This document shows positions 15,738 through 24,471 of a DNA stretch of 44,737 nucleotides, piece by piece. A program made the position numbers and the translations under genes. Source of the stretch: Nocardia brasiliensis IFM 10847 (GTDB lineage: Bacteria; Actinomycetota; Actinomycetes; Mycobacteriales; Mycobacteriaceae). Location of the stretch: the NCBI RefSeq assembly GCF_000710915.1, contig NZ_BAUA01000201.1, positions 1 through 44,737 of the forward strand. Reading direction: 5' to 3'. The notes beneath the pieces were generated by a model. It had not been told where the DNA came from and did no database searches. It saw nothing but the letters and a program-made list of their open reading frames with translations. Numbering within the stretch: position 1 is the first letter of the stretch; each line of letters starts with the position of its first letter.

Positions 15738-16421
15738 TCACCCGAGGCGGCGTGGCCGCCGCGCGGTCCAGAACACGGTCTGCCCGACCCGGGTGATCGA
15801 CACCTCCGACCACGAGCGGCCCAGGGCATAACGCAGCCCGTCCTCCGTGCCACGCGCTTCGTCGAACAGCGGGAGCGCCGGGAAATACGCGGCGAGGGTC
15901 AGATCGAGGATTGTCGCGGGGGCCGCGAGAGTGATCGCGCCGAAGAAAACTCCGTTCGCACCGGTGGTGTCGGCGACCCGTTGGAACGCGCATCCCTTTT
16001 CCGCCCAGGTGACCGGTAGGCAATTGATCAGCAAGCTCGCACCGATCGAATTCGAGCGGTGGCTCAGCGGCAACTCACGCAGCACCGTCCCGTAATGTGC
16101 GCGGCTTTCGGTGCCGCCGTTCAGCAGCCGCCGGGCGGCTGCTTCCAGTGCGGGCACGGACCGGTCGTCGAGTTCGACCAGGTGATTCCGGGCGCCGCCG
16201 CCCGGGACGCGGCCCAGGACGTTCCCGGCGTGCGGGTCGATATCGAGGCGCACCGCGAACGAGGGCTGCCCGTGCTGATCCAAGAGATGCGTTGTCTCAC
16301 AACGCCATACGGCCTCATTGTTGCTGCCGAGCACGATGTGATCGAAGAAGTGCAGGAGCGCGGGCGTAGCCGGGGTGGTGCCGTCGAGTTCTGCTCGGCC
16401 GATGCGGCTGACCTGATCCAT
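15738..16421 (-). CDS. Methyltransferase-like protein without SAM motif I
   Basis: About 227 residues. The frame resembles small class I SAM methyltransferases: HFFDHIVLGSNNEAVWRC at the start, a central ALEAAARRL helix, SIGASLLINCLP in place of motif IV, and GVFFGAIT after it. The glycine-rich SAM loop expected after the first strand (DVGxGTG) is replaced by DIDPHAGNVLGRVP. It may therefore bind no SAM or another ligand. The ATG at 16421 is favoured over 16442, because GGAG lies 8 nt upstream on the minus strand. It is divergent from the orphan ketosynthase gene, 313 bp away. The homology is judged by eye and the loss of motif I is the notable point. Confidence 0.6.
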   Translation of the reverse strand: MDQVSRIGRAELDGTTPATPALLHFFDHIVLGSNNEAVWRCETTHLLDQHGQPSFAVRLDIDPHAGNVLGRVPGGGARNHLVELDDRSVPALEAAARRLLNGGTESRAHYGTVLRELPLSHRSNSIGASLLINCLPVTWAEKGCAFQRVADTTGANGVFFGAITLAAPATILDLTLAAYFPALPLFDEARGTEDGLRYALGRSWSEVSITRVGQTVFWTARRPRRLG

Positions 16422-16734
16422 CAAGTGGACTCCAGAAGACACCGGGGCAGCCGGGAGCGCGGCCCCGTTCCAACGGGGGATCTGCTTCCGGGCTCGGGAA
16501 TCGCTCTCCGGCCGACGCTGCCTCGATCATAGCAAGTGCGTCTGTCTGGGCCAGGAGTGTTGAAAGTGCGGGTGTACAGGTGGCCGACCTGCGAATGTGC
16601 GCCATCGAGCAAACAAAATCAGGCGCTTGGTTACCATGCCTGCCGGGCCGTGTTGAATAGATCATAGTTCCACCCATCGGCGGCCTCGGTGCGGTGATCA
16701 TGACGAATACCGGCTCGCGAAGGAACGATGTGAA
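16422..16734. other. Divergent intergenic region between methyltransferase-like and ketosynthase genes
   Basis: This 313-bp region is noticeably less GC-rich than its surroundings, especially around 16600-16680. On the minus strand TATGAT (complement of 16526-16531) is a good -10 candidate. For the plus strand only weak elements such as TACCAT near 16633 are seen. I find no gene and no strong hairpin. Confidence 0.35.
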
Positions 16735-17910
16735 ATGCCAGGCAAGAACGCAGCTCGAGATCGTGTGGTCATTGCGGGGCTGGGCACGGTCACCGGATAT
16801 GGCTGGGGGCGCGAGGCGCTCTGGCAGGGCCTGCTGAGCGGTAAACACGCGGCTCGGCCCCAGCCGGGGTTCGGCCCGGATCGGGACACTGACGGATGGG
16901 TGGCCCGGATACCGGACGGCGGCGACCCGGAGCTGGGCTCGGTGTACGTGCGATCGGTGCAGGAGTCGGTCCGCGAGGCGGTGGCCGATGCCCGCGCGCG
17001 GGGCTGGCGACCGGGCGCCACGGTAGGGCTGTTGCACGCGATCGTGCTCGGCGACACCGACGAGTGGCACGATTTCTACGTCCACGACCACGGCAAGCGC
17101 CGTTCGCGGGACTTCTTACGGCTGCTGCCCTCCACGCCGAACTCCAACCTGATGAGCGAGCACGGTTTTCACGGTCCGGCGATGAACGTCACCGCCGCCT
17201 GCTCCTCGGCGAACGCCGCGCTCATGACCGCCCAGATGTGGCTGGCGCACGGCTTCGTCGACGACGTGGTGGTGGTCGCGAGCGACCTGAGCGCGATCCC
17301 GGACATCGTCCAGCCCTTCGTGACCTTGGGCGCAGCGGTCACCGACGAGGACCCGCTCATGGCCTGCCGCCCGTTCCAGGAGGGCAGCCGCGGTTTCGGC
17401 TTCGGCGAGGCCGCCACGGCGTTCGTGGTGACCGGCGCGGCCGACCGGCCGTACGCGGCGGTGCTGGGTGGCGCCATGACCAACGACGGCTTCCACGTGA
17501 TCTCCGTGGAGCCCTCGCACGAGCAGATCTTCGCGTGCGTGCGGCAGGCGCTGACGGCCGCGCGGGTGGACCCCGCGCAGGTGGCCTACCTCAACAGCCA
17601 CGGCTCCGGCACCCAGCAATGCGATGTGGCCGAAACCGCTTTACTGGCAACCATTTTCGATGACCGCCCACAGGTGCTGGCCACCAAACCGCTGACCGGC
17701 CACTGCCAAGCCGCCTCCGGCGGAGTCGAGGTGGCCGCCACCATCCTGGGCTACGAACACGGCCTCATGGTCTCGGCCCCGATCGTCGCCGCCGCTCACC
17801 CCCGATTAGTCGACGGCGTCATCGACCACGCCGGCAACGGCCTCACCATGAAGATCGCCCTCGGCATGGGCGGCAACAACTCAGCGTTGGTACTCGGCCC
17901 GCCCGACTGA
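16735..17910 (+). CDS. Orphan beta-ketoacyl synthase (KAS-like condensing enzyme)
   Basis: 391 residues, a full single ketosynthase. The catalytic triad is complete: Cys156 in TAACSSANAAL, His289 in NSHGSGT and His323 in KPLTGHCQAASG. It should catalyse decarboxylative Claisen condensation of acyl and malonyl thioesters. The N-terminal half has unusual insertions, for example HDFYVHDHGKRRSRDF near 112-127, so it is not standard FabF or KasA. No acyl carrier protein, ketoreductase or acyltransferase lies nearby. Its only partner by position is the divergent methyltransferase-like gene. It may serve a dispersed polyketide or fatty-acid tailoring step. AAGGA precedes the ATG by about 9 nt. Confidence 0.82.
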   Translation: MPGKNAARDRVVIAGLGTVTGYGWGREALWQGLLSGKHAARPQPGFGPDRDTDGWVARIPDGGDPELGSVYVRSVQESVREAVADARARGWRPGATVGLLHAIVLGDTDEWHDFYVHDHGKRRSRDFLRLLPSTPNSNLMSEHGFHGPAMNVTAACSSANAALMTAQMWLAHGFVDDVVVVASDLSAIPDIVQPFVTLGAAVTDEDPLMACRPFQEGSRGFGFGEAATAFVVTGAADRPYAAVLGGAMTNDGFHVISVEPSHEQIFACVRQALTAARVDPAQVAYLNSHGSGTQQCDVAETALLATIFDDRPQVLATKPLTGHCQAASGGVEVAATILGYEHGLMVSAPIVAAAHPRLVDGVIDHAGNGLTMKIALGMGGNNSALVLGPPD

Positions 17911-17924
17911 ACTTCGCGCACGTG

Positions 17925-17957
17925 AAAGGCCCCCGACCGCAACGATCGGGGGCCTTT
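17925..17957. terminator. Strong hairpin terminator
   Basis: AAAGGCCCCCGA (17925-17936) pairs perfectly over 12 bp with TCGGGGGCCTTT (17946-17957) around a 9-nt loop. The stem has an A-run on one side and a T-run on the other, so it can work in both directions: for the ketosynthase gene on plus and for tRNA-Arg on minus. Confidence 0.85.
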
Positions 17958-17961
17958 AACG

Positions 17962-18037
17962 TGGTGCCCTCGGCAGGATTCGAACCTGCGGCCTTCTGCT
18001 CCGGAGGCAGACGCTCTATCCCCTGAGCTACGAGGGC
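17962..18037 (-). tRNA. tRNA-Arg (CCG)
   Basis: Read on the minus strand, the acceptor stem GCCCTCG pairs with CGAGGGC. The D stem is GCTC/GAGC. The anticodon stem TCTGC/GCAGA encloses CTCCGGA with anticodon CCG (complement of 18002-18004). The T loop is TTCGAAT, and CCA is encoded at the 3' end. It reads CGG codons. The 3' end faces the terminator hairpin at 17925-17957. Confidence 0.95.
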
Positions 18038-18139
18038 GGGATAGGGCCGAGCGGGGCTTGGGGGCCGCCGATCGGGCGGGGAAAGCGTATCGCATCGGGG
18101 GCCGTGCGCCAAAAAGCGTGGCGGAGGCGGCGGTTGGGG

Positions 18140-18859
18140 TCAGTTCAGGGGGAGGGGTTGGGCGCCGCGAGCCGTCAGCATGGTGGTGATGAGCTGGGCT
18201 TCGCCGCGCTGGGTTTTGTCCATGGTGTCGGCGAGGGTGTGCACCGCGGTGGTGTCGGCGTGCTCGGCGGCGTACTGGATCATCGACAGGCCACCCTGGT
18301 GATGGCGCAGCATGAGTTGCAGGAACAGGGTGTCGAGTTCGGTGCCGGTGGCCTGGCGCAGGGCGGCGAGGTCCGCGGGCGTGGCCATGCCGGGCATGGC
18401 CGCCATCGGACCGGACATGGTCGTGGCGCCGCCGGAGTGGCCGTGGCCGCCGGGCTGCCCGCTCATCCAGCCCATGTACCCGTCGACGCTCTGCGCGGGC
18501 TTGCCCCACAGCTGCAGCCAGCCCTGCATTCGGCCCACCTGGCTCTGCTGGGTGGTCATGATGTCGTAGGCGAGGCGGCGCACGTCGGTGTCGGTCGACT
18601 TGACCAGCACGACGCCGGCCATCTCGACGGCTTGCGCGTGATGGGCTGACATGTCCTGGCTGAAACCGACGTCGACCGCACCCGGGTCCGGCTCGGACGA
18701 GCCGGTGAACGGCAGCCGGACGAGCGCGCCGATGGCGACGCCGAGCACGATCGCGCCGATGACGCCGAGCACCAGCAGCGCGGTCCGCTGCCGCTGGAAC
18801 TGGCCGCCGAGGCCGGACGCGGCAGGTTCGGCGCCGCGCTCCAACTCGGTGGGCGTCAC
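18140..18859 (-). CDS. DUF305 membrane-anchored protein
   Basis: 239 residues. An N-terminal membrane helix lies at about 27-47, followed by an exported four-helix domain. The two DUF305 signatures are present: FSQDMSAHHAQAVEMA (His73, His74) and LMLRHHQGGLSMI (His185, His186). A His/Met/Gly-rich insert (GGHGHSGG, MSGPMAAMPGM) lies between them. Such His/Met pairs suggest metal, perhaps copper, binding, though the family role is not settled. The start is a GTG overlapping the TGA of the DUF3105 gene as GTGA, so translation is coupled to it. Confidence 0.85.
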   Translation of the reverse strand: MTPTELERGAEPAASGLGGQFQRQRTALLVLGVIGAIVLGVAIGALVRLPFTGSSEPDPGAVDVGFSQDMSAHHAQAVEMAGVVLVKSTDTDVRRLAYDIMTTQQSQVGRMQGWLQLWGKPAQSVDGYMGWMSGQPGGHGHSGGATTMSGPMAAMPGMATPADLAALRQATGTELDTLFLQLMLRHHQGGLSMIQYAAEHADTTAVHTLADTMDKTQRGEAQLITTMLTARGAQPLPLN

Positions 18860-19776
18860 TGTTGCACCGGCGCCTGCTGTCCGGGGACCGGCGCGGGCTG
18901 CGGCCGGCCGGGCTGGCCGGGCAGCGGCGCACCGGGCAGCCCGGGCACGCCCGGCAGACCGGGCACGCCGGGGATGCCGCCGGGCATCTCGGACGGATCC
19001 GGCTGCAGCCCCTTACCGTCCATCGGCACCGCGTCCGGTCCGGGCGGGGTCGGGTCGAACGGCGGCGGATTATCGGTGTCGAAGGCGATGGTGGAGCAGT
19101 CCGCGCCGACCTCGGGATAGGTGTAGGCGTTGAGCCGCAGGGCGGTGATGAACTGGCCGACACGCTGATCGTCGGCCTTGTCCAGCTTCAGCTGATGGCC
19201 CCAGGACTGCAACGAGATCGGGGTGTCCAGACCGGGATACGGCGACATGAGCGAGTACGGCTTGCCCTTGACCTTGCTCGCCAGCAGGTCACGACCTGCT
19301 GCGTCCACCTTGTCGGGGTTGTAGGTGATCCAGACCGCGCCGTGCTCGAGCGAGTGCACGGCGTTCTCCATCCGGATCGGCTTGTCGTACACGATGCCGG
19401 TGCAGGTCGCCCAGGACGCGTCGTGCGGTCCGCCGAACGCGGGGCTCTGGTCGTAGGCGACGCGCTGGGTCGGGCCGATGTGCAGTCCGGCCGGGTACTC
19501 CTTCTTGACCACGCCGGAGATCGACTCGGACGGGTCCTTCCGGTCGGCGCTGGGCGTGTACTTGTCCAGTGCGGCCTTCTCCTGGTACTTGGGTACCAGG
19601 CTGTAGGCGAGGGCACCGATCAATGCGATGATGACTACGGCCGCGCCGATGGCCAACCAGGGAATCTGACGATTGTTCTTGGGAAGTTGACCCCGGCCGC
19701 CCCCTTTACGGGAGGCCGACAACTTCGCGCCGGCTTTGGTGGCCTTGGCCGATTTGGCGCTGGGACTGCTCGGCAT
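18856..19776 (-). CDS. DUF3105 membrane protein with collagen-like tail
   Basis: 306 residues. The cytoplasmic N-terminus is Lys/Ser-rich; a membrane helix follows at about 44-63 (WLAIGAAVVIIALIGAL). The exported DUF3105 domain carries the signature ENAVHSLEHGAVWITYNP with His and Glu, plus ATCTGIVYD with a cysteine. The last 60 residues are Pro/Gly-rich and include about six GxP triplets (GIP, GVP, GLP) that resemble a short collagen-type repeat. The family is unknown in function and is often next to DUF305 genes, as here. The open frame continues far upstream antisense to argS; the true start is the ATG at 19776, supported by the protein layout rather than by a strong ribosome site. Confidence 0.8.
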   Translation of the reverse strand: MPSSPSAKSAKATKAGAKLSASRKGGGRGQLPKNNRQIPWLAIGAAVVIIALIGALAYSLVPKYQEKAALDKYTPSADRKDPSESISGVVKKEYPAGLHIGPTQRVAYDQSPAFGGPHDASWATCTGIVYDKPIRMENAVHSLEHGAVWITYNPDKVDAAGRDLLASKVKGKPYSLMSPYPGLDTPISLQSWGHQLKLDKADDQRVGQFITALRLNAYTYPEVGADCSTIAFDTDNPPPFDPTPPGPDAVPMDGKGLQPDPSEMPGGIPGVPGLPGVPGLPGAPLPGQPGRPQPAPVPGQQAPVQQ

Positions 19777-19876
19777 CGCTCGTTGTGCTCTCTCGACGTG
19801 ACGGATCCGCGTGCTGCTACAGGTTGCGGACGGTTCCGGCGCGATGCCCACTCGAGGTGCACACCCGCCAAGACCA

Positions 19877-19882
19877 TAGGAT
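19877..19882 (+). promoter_or_regulatory. -10 element of leaderless argS
   Basis: TAGGAT ends 8 nt before the GTG at 19891, so transcription should start at or next to the start codon. There is no Shine-Dalgarno sequence and no clear -35. Confidence 0.5.
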
Positions 19883-19890
19883 AGAGACTC

Positions 19891-21549
19891 GTGACTCCAG
19901 CTGACCTTGCAGATCTCCTTCGCACCACCGCGGCGAAGGTGCTCGTCGAACGTGGGCTCGATCCCGCGGTCCTGCCCGACGAGGTCACTGTCGAGCGTCC
20001 CCGCAACCCGGAACACGGTGACTATGCCACGAATGTGGCGATGAAGGTGGCAAAGAAGGCGGGCACGAATCCGCGAGATCTGGCGACCTGGCTGGCCGAG
20101 GCGTTGACCGCCACGGACGGTGTCGAGGTGGCCGAGGTCGCCGGGCCCGGCTTCCTCAACATCCGGCTGGCCGCGTCGGCGCAGGGCGCGATCGTCGAGC
20201 AGGTGCTGGCCGCGGGCGCGGCGTACGGCACCGCCCAGACGTTGCAGGGCACCCGGATCAACCTCGAGTTCGTCTCGGCCAACCCGACCGGGCCCGTGCA
20301 TCTCGGCGGCACCCGGTGGGCGTCGGTCGGCGACGCGCTCGGCCGGATCCTGGCGGCGCAGGGCGCGGAGGTGGTGCGCGAGTACTACTTCAACGATCAC
20401 GGCGCGCAGATCGACCGGTTCGCCCGGTCGCTGGTCGCGGCGGCCACCGGCGAGCCGACCCCGGCGGACGGTTACGCGGGCGCCTACATCGGCGAGATCG
20501 CGGGCACGATCGTCGCCGCGCACCCGGACGCCGTCGCGCTGCCCGAGGCCGAGCGGCTCGAACTGTTCCGCGCCGAGGGCGTCGAGTTGATGTTCGCGCA
20601 GATCAGGCAGTCGCTGCACGAGTTCGGCACCGACTTCGACGTGTACTTCAACGAGAGTTCGCTGTTCGCCTCCGGCGCGGTCGAGCAGGCCGTCGCGACG
20701 CTGAAGAATTCCGGCGACCTGTACGAGAAGGACGGCGCCTGGTGGATCGCGAGTACGGAATACGGCGACGATCAGGATCGCGTCGTCATCAAGAGCGACG
20801 GTAATCCGGCCTATATCGCGGGTGATATCGCGTACTTCCAGAACAAACGGTCGCGCGGATTCGATCTGTGCATTTATATGCTCGGCGCCGACCACCACGG
20901 ATATATCGGACGGTTGAAGGCCGCCGCGGCCGCCTTCGGTGATGACCCGGCGACCGTCGAGGTGCTGATCGGGCAGATGGTGAATCTGCTCAAAGACGGT
21001 GTCGCGGTGAAGATGAGCAAGCGCGCGGGCACCGTGGTCACGCTGGAAGATCTGGTCGAGGCGATCGGGGTCGACGCGGCGCGGTATGTCCTTGTACGTT
21101 CCTCGGTGAATTCCAGCATCGATATCGACCTGACCCTCTGGACCAGCCAGAGCAGCGAAAACCCGGTCTACTACGTGCAATACGCGCACGCGCGGACCGC
21201 CTCCATCGCGCGCAATGCCGCCGAATTCGACTACGGCAAGGTCACCGCGGATCTCGCGTTGCTGACCGCGGACGAAGAGGGCGAACTCATTCGCACCCTC
21301 GGCGAATACCCACGCGTGGTGAGCAGCGCGGCGAGCCTGCGCGAGCCGCACCGGGTCGCCCGCTATCTGGAGGAGCTGGCCGGTACCTACCACCGCTTCC
21401 AGACCAACAAGAACCTGCGCGTGCTCCCGCTCGGCGACGAGCCGGTGAGCCCGACCAACGCCGCCCGCCTGGTGCTGGTCAACGCGACCCGCCAGGTGCT
21501 GGCGAACGGCCTGGCGCTGCTGGGCGTGAGCGCACCGGAGCGGATGTGA
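19891..21549 (+). CDS. argS: Arginyl-tRNA synthetase
   Basis: 552 residues, a standard length for this class I synthetase. It charges tRNA-Arg using ATP. The N-terminal recognition domain starts with DLADLLRTTAAKVL. The HIGH-type motif is HLGG near residue 137 in NPTGPVHLGGTRWASVGDALG. The KMSK motif is present near 372-376 in AVKMSKRAGTVVTLEDL, whereas many ArgRS lack a clean one. The C-terminal anticodon-binding helical domain ends LALLGVSAPERM. The start is GTG, leaderless by the -10 at 19877-19882. It opens the conserved argS-lysA-hom-thrC-thrB block and is divergent from the DUF3105 gene. Confidence 0.96.
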   Translation: MTPADLADLLRTTAAKVLVERGLDPAVLPDEVTVERPRNPEHGDYATNVAMKVAKKAGTNPRDLATWLAEALTATDGVEVAEVAGPGFLNIRLAASAQGAIVEQVLAAGAAYGTAQTLQGTRINLEFVSANPTGPVHLGGTRWASVGDALGRILAAQGAEVVREYYFNDHGAQIDRFARSLVAAATGEPTPADGYAGAYIGEIAGTIVAAHPDAVALPEAERLELFRAEGVELMFAQIRQSLHEFGTDFDVYFNESSLFASGAVEQAVATLKNSGDLYEKDGAWWIASTEYGDDQDRVVIKSDGNPAYIAGDIAYFQNKRSRGFDLCIYMLGADHHGYIGRLKAAAAAFGDDPATVEVLIGQMVNLLKDGVAVKMSKRAGTVVTLEDLVEAIGVDAARYVLVRSSVNSSIDIDLTLWTSQSSENPVYYVQYAHARTASIARNAAEFDYGKVTADLALLTADEEGELIRTLGEYPRVVSSAASLREPHRVARYLEELAGTYHRFQTNKNLRVLPLGDEPVSPTNAARLVLVNATRQVLANGLALLGVSAPERM

Positions 21550-21649
21550 ACGGGTTACGCGAGTACGCCGCCACCCGAAAAACATTTGCAAGGGTGGGCA
21601 GAGTTGTAAAGGGGCAGATGGCCTTGACGAGCGCTAGGAAGGGCAAAAT

Positions 21650-23065
21650 ATGAGCGCGCATCCGGCCGGGCCCCGGCATGCTGAGATTCCGCACGCACCG
21701 AGTTTGCCGGAGCGGCCGCGCGATCCGCAGCAGATGATCGATCTGCCCGCGAATGTGTGGCCGCGCAACGCGAGCCGTGATTCCGACGGTGTGGTGCGAC
21801 TGGCCGGGGTGCCGGTGCACGAATTGGCCGCCGAGTTCGGCACGCCGCTGTTCGTGGTCGACGAGGACGATTTCCGTTCGCGCTGCCGCGATATGGTGCG
21901 CGCTTTCGGCCCGAATGCCCGGGTGCATTACGCCTCCAAGGCTTTCCTCTGCGGTGAGATCGCGCGTTGGATTCGGGACGAGGGTCTCTCGCTGGACGTG
22001 TGTTCCGGCGGCGAACTCGCGATCGCCTTGCACGCAGGGTTCCCGGCTGAGCGAATCGCCTTGCACGGCAACAACAAATCGGCCACCGAACTGGAGGCCG
22101 CGGTGACCGCCGGGGTCGGCCACGTGGTGGTGGACTCGCTGATCGAGATCGAACGCCTCGAGGCGATCGCGGGCCGCGCCGGCGTGGTGCAGGACGTGCT
22201 CGTCCGGGTCACCGTCGGCGTGGAAGCCCATACCCACGAATACATTTCGACCGCGCACGAGGATCAGAAGTTCGGCTTCTCGATCGCCGGGGGCGACGCG
22301 ATGGAGGCGCTGGCGCGCGTCTTCGAGGCGGACAACCTGCGCCTGGTCGGCCTGCACAGCCATATCGGATCGCAGATCTTCGAGATCGACGGTTTCGAGA
22401 TCGCCGCGCGCCGCATGCTGCGCCTGCTGCACGACGCCATCGAGAAGTTCGGCGTGGAACGGACCGCGCAGATTTCTACGCTGGATCTCGGTGGCGGCCT
22501 TGGTATTTCGTACCTGCCGAACGACGATCCGCCGCCGCTGGACGATTTCGCCGCGAAGGTGCGCGACCTGGTCGCCGCCGAGGCCGCGAGTATCGGTCTG
22601 CCGGAGCCGAAGATCGCGGTGGAACCGGGTCGGGCCATCGCCGGGCCGGGCACCGTCACGCTGTACGAGGTCGGCACCACCAAGGACGTGTCGCTCGACG
22701 GTGGCCTGCGTCGGCGCTACATCAGCGTCGACGGCGGCATGAGCGACAACATCCGCCCCGCGCTGTACCAGGCGGATTACGACTGCCGCCTGGTCTCGCG
22801 CACTTCCGAAGCCGCGGCGGTGGTCGCGCGCGTGGTCGGAAAGCATTGTGAGAGTGGCGATATCGTCATCCGGGATACCTGGATGCCGGAGGATGTGGGC
22901 CCCGGCGATCTGGTCGCCGTCGCCGCGACGGGTGCGTACTGCTATTCGATGTCCAGCCGATACAACCAGCTGACCCGGCCCGCCGTGGTCGCGGTGCGTG
23001 ACGGACAACCGCGACTCATTCTGCGCCGGGAAACGGTGGCGGACTTGCTCAGCTTGGAGGTGTGA
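21650..23065 (+). CDS. lysA: Diaminopimelate decarboxylase
   Basis: 471 residues. It is a PLP enzyme that makes L-lysine from meso-diaminopimelate, the last step of lysine synthesis. The PLP lysine is Lys97 in HYASKAFLCGEIA. Other blocks are HGNNKS, LHSHIGSQIFE (phosphate and fold), DLGGGLGISY, EPGRAIAGPG and the substrate-binding SVDGGMSDNIRPALY and CESGDI near the C-terminus. AAGGG lies about 7 nt before the ATG. It follows argS by 100 nt, and its TGA overlaps the hom start as TGATG. The N-terminus is somewhat longer than in E. coli, as usual in actinobacteria. Confidence 0.96.
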   Translation: MSAHPAGPRHAEIPHAPSLPERPRDPQQMIDLPANVWPRNASRDSDGVVRLAGVPVHELAAEFGTPLFVVDEDDFRSRCRDMVRAFGPNARVHYASKAFLCGEIARWIRDEGLSLDVCSGGELAIALHAGFPAERIALHGNNKSATELEAAVTAGVGHVVVDSLIEIERLEAIAGRAGVVQDVLVRVTVGVEAHTHEYISTAHEDQKFGFSIAGGDAMEALARVFEADNLRLVGLHSHIGSQIFEIDGFEIAARRMLRLLHDAIEKFGVERTAQISTLDLGGGLGISYLPNDDPPPLDDFAAKVRDLVAAEAASIGLPEPKIAVEPGRAIAGPGTVTLYEVGTTKDVSLDGGLRRRYISVDGGMSDNIRPALYQADYDCRLVSRTSEAAAVVARVVGKHCESGDIVIRDTWMPEDVGPGDLVAVAATGAYCYSMSSRYNQLTRPAVVAVRDGQPRLILRRETVADLLSLEV

Positions 23066-24471
23066 TGAACGCAGTATCGCAAGGCGATTCGATCAGCGGC
23101 GGTGGCCGGGCGGCGGGCGGGCCGAATTCGGCTCAATTGGTGTGGGGCAGAGACCAGCCCATCGGTGTCGCGGTGCTCGGCATGGGCAATGTCGGCACCG
23201 AGGTGGTGCGGATTCTGCGGGAGCATTCCGAGGATCTGCGTTCCCGGGTCGGCGCGCCCGTCGTGCTGCGCGGCGTCGCGGTCCGTGATCTGGCGACCGA
23301 TCGCGGCATCCCGGCGACTCTGTTGACCACCGACGCCGACGCGCTCGTCGCGCGCGACGACGTCGACCTGGTCGTCGAGGTCATCGGCGGTATCGACCCG
23401 CCGCGCCGGCTGATCCTGGCGGCCTTGAACGCGGGCAAATCCGTGGTGACCGCGAACAAGGCGCTGCTGGCCGACTACACCGGCGAACTCGCCGCCGCCG
23501 CCGAGCGCAACCGCGCCGACCTGTATTTCGAGGCCGCGGTCGCGGGCGCCATTCCGGTGGTCCGCCCGCTCATCCAGTCGCTGGCCGGTGACCGGGTGAA
23601 CCGGGTCGTCGGCATCGTCAACGGCACCACCAACTTCATCCTCTCCGCGATGGACGAGACCGGCGCGGATTACACCGACACGCTGGCCGAGGCCACCCGC
23701 CTCGGTTACGCGGAGGCGGACCCGACCGCCGACGTGGAGGGCTTCGACGCCGCGGCCAAGGCCGCGATCCTCGCCTCGCTCGCCTTCCACACCCGGGTCA
23801 CCGCCGCCGACGTGTACCGCGAGGGCATCTCCAAGATCAGTTCCGAGGATCTGGAGACCGCGTCCGCGCTGAACTGCACGGTGAAGCTGCTCGCCATCTG
23901 CGAGCGCGTCGCCGCCGGTCCGGGCGAGCCGAGCCCCGAGGAGGGCGGCAAGGAGCGGGTCTCCGTGCGCGTCTACCCGGCGCTGGTTCCGCGCAAACAT
24001 CCGTTAGCAGCCGTGAGCGGGGCCTTCAATGCGGTGGTCGTCGAGGCGGAGAACGCGGGCAGGTTGATGTTCTACGGCCAGGGTGCGGGCGGCGCGCCCA
24101 CGGCCTCCGCCGTGCTGGGAGATCTGGTGATGGCCGCGCGCAACAAGTTCTACGGTGGCCGTGCACCGGGCGAATCGGTTTATGCTGAGCTACCGATCGC
24201 ACCGATCGGCGATACACCCACCCGCTACCACGTGAACCTGCAGGTGGAAGACCGTCCCGGGGTCCTGGCCGCGGTGGCGGGCGAATTCGCCAAGCACGGG
24301 GTGAGCATCTCGACCGTCCGCCAAGAGGGGCACGGCACGGGAGCCCGCCTGGTCGTGGTCACCCACCACGCGCTGGAATCGGCGCTCGCGGACACCGTCG
24401 CCGCCCTGGCGGAGATGGAATCCGTCACATCCATCACCAGCGTTCTCAGATTGGAAGGCACCGAAGAATGA
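23065..24471 (+). CDS. hom: Homoserine dehydrogenase
   Basis: 468 residues. It reduces aspartate semialdehyde to homoserine, the branch to threonine and methionine. The Rossmann motif is in AVLGMGNVGTEV. The catalytic region contains the substrate lysine in TANKALLADY and the NGTTNFILSAM block. The C-terminal ACT domain (HVNLQVEDRPGVLAAVAGEF onward) marks feedback control by threonine. The ATG at 23065 overlaps the lysA stop and has GGAGG 4 nt upstream. The alternative GTG at 23062 would be too close to that site. The stop overlaps thrC as ATGA, so lysA, hom and thrC are coupled. Confidence 0.95.
   Translation: MNAVSQGDSISGGGRAAGGPNSAQLVWGRDQPIGVAVLGMGNVGTEVVRILREHSEDLRSRVGAPVVLRGVAVRDLATDRGIPATLLTTDADALVARDDVDLVVEVIGGIDPPRRLILAALNAGKSVVTANKALLADYTGELAAAAERNRADLYFEAAVAGAIPVVRPLIQSLAGDRVNRVVGIVNGTTNFILSAMDETGADYTDTLAEATRLGYAEADPTADVEGFDAAAKAAILASLAFHTRVTAADVYREGISKISSEDLETASALNCTVKLLAICERVAAGPGEPSPEEGGKERVSVRVYPALVPRKHPLAAVSGAFNAVVVEAENAGRLMFYGQGAGGAPTASAVLGDLVMAARNKFYGGRAPGESVYAELPIAPIGDTPTRYHVNLQVEDRPGVLAAVAGEFAKHGVSISTVRQEGHGTGARLVVVTHHALESALADTVAALAEMESVTSITSVLRLEGTEE

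Noticed and set aside
9235..18037. Genomic island bounded by tRNA-Cys and tRNA-Arg
   Set aside because: No integrase, transposase or repeated tRNA end was found, and most of the enclosed genes look chromosomal in composition.
19777..21591. Upstream extension of the DUF3105 frame through argS
   Set aside because: The sequence before the ATG at 19776 is antisense to argS and has no motif; the true protein starts with a cytoplasmic tail and membrane helix.
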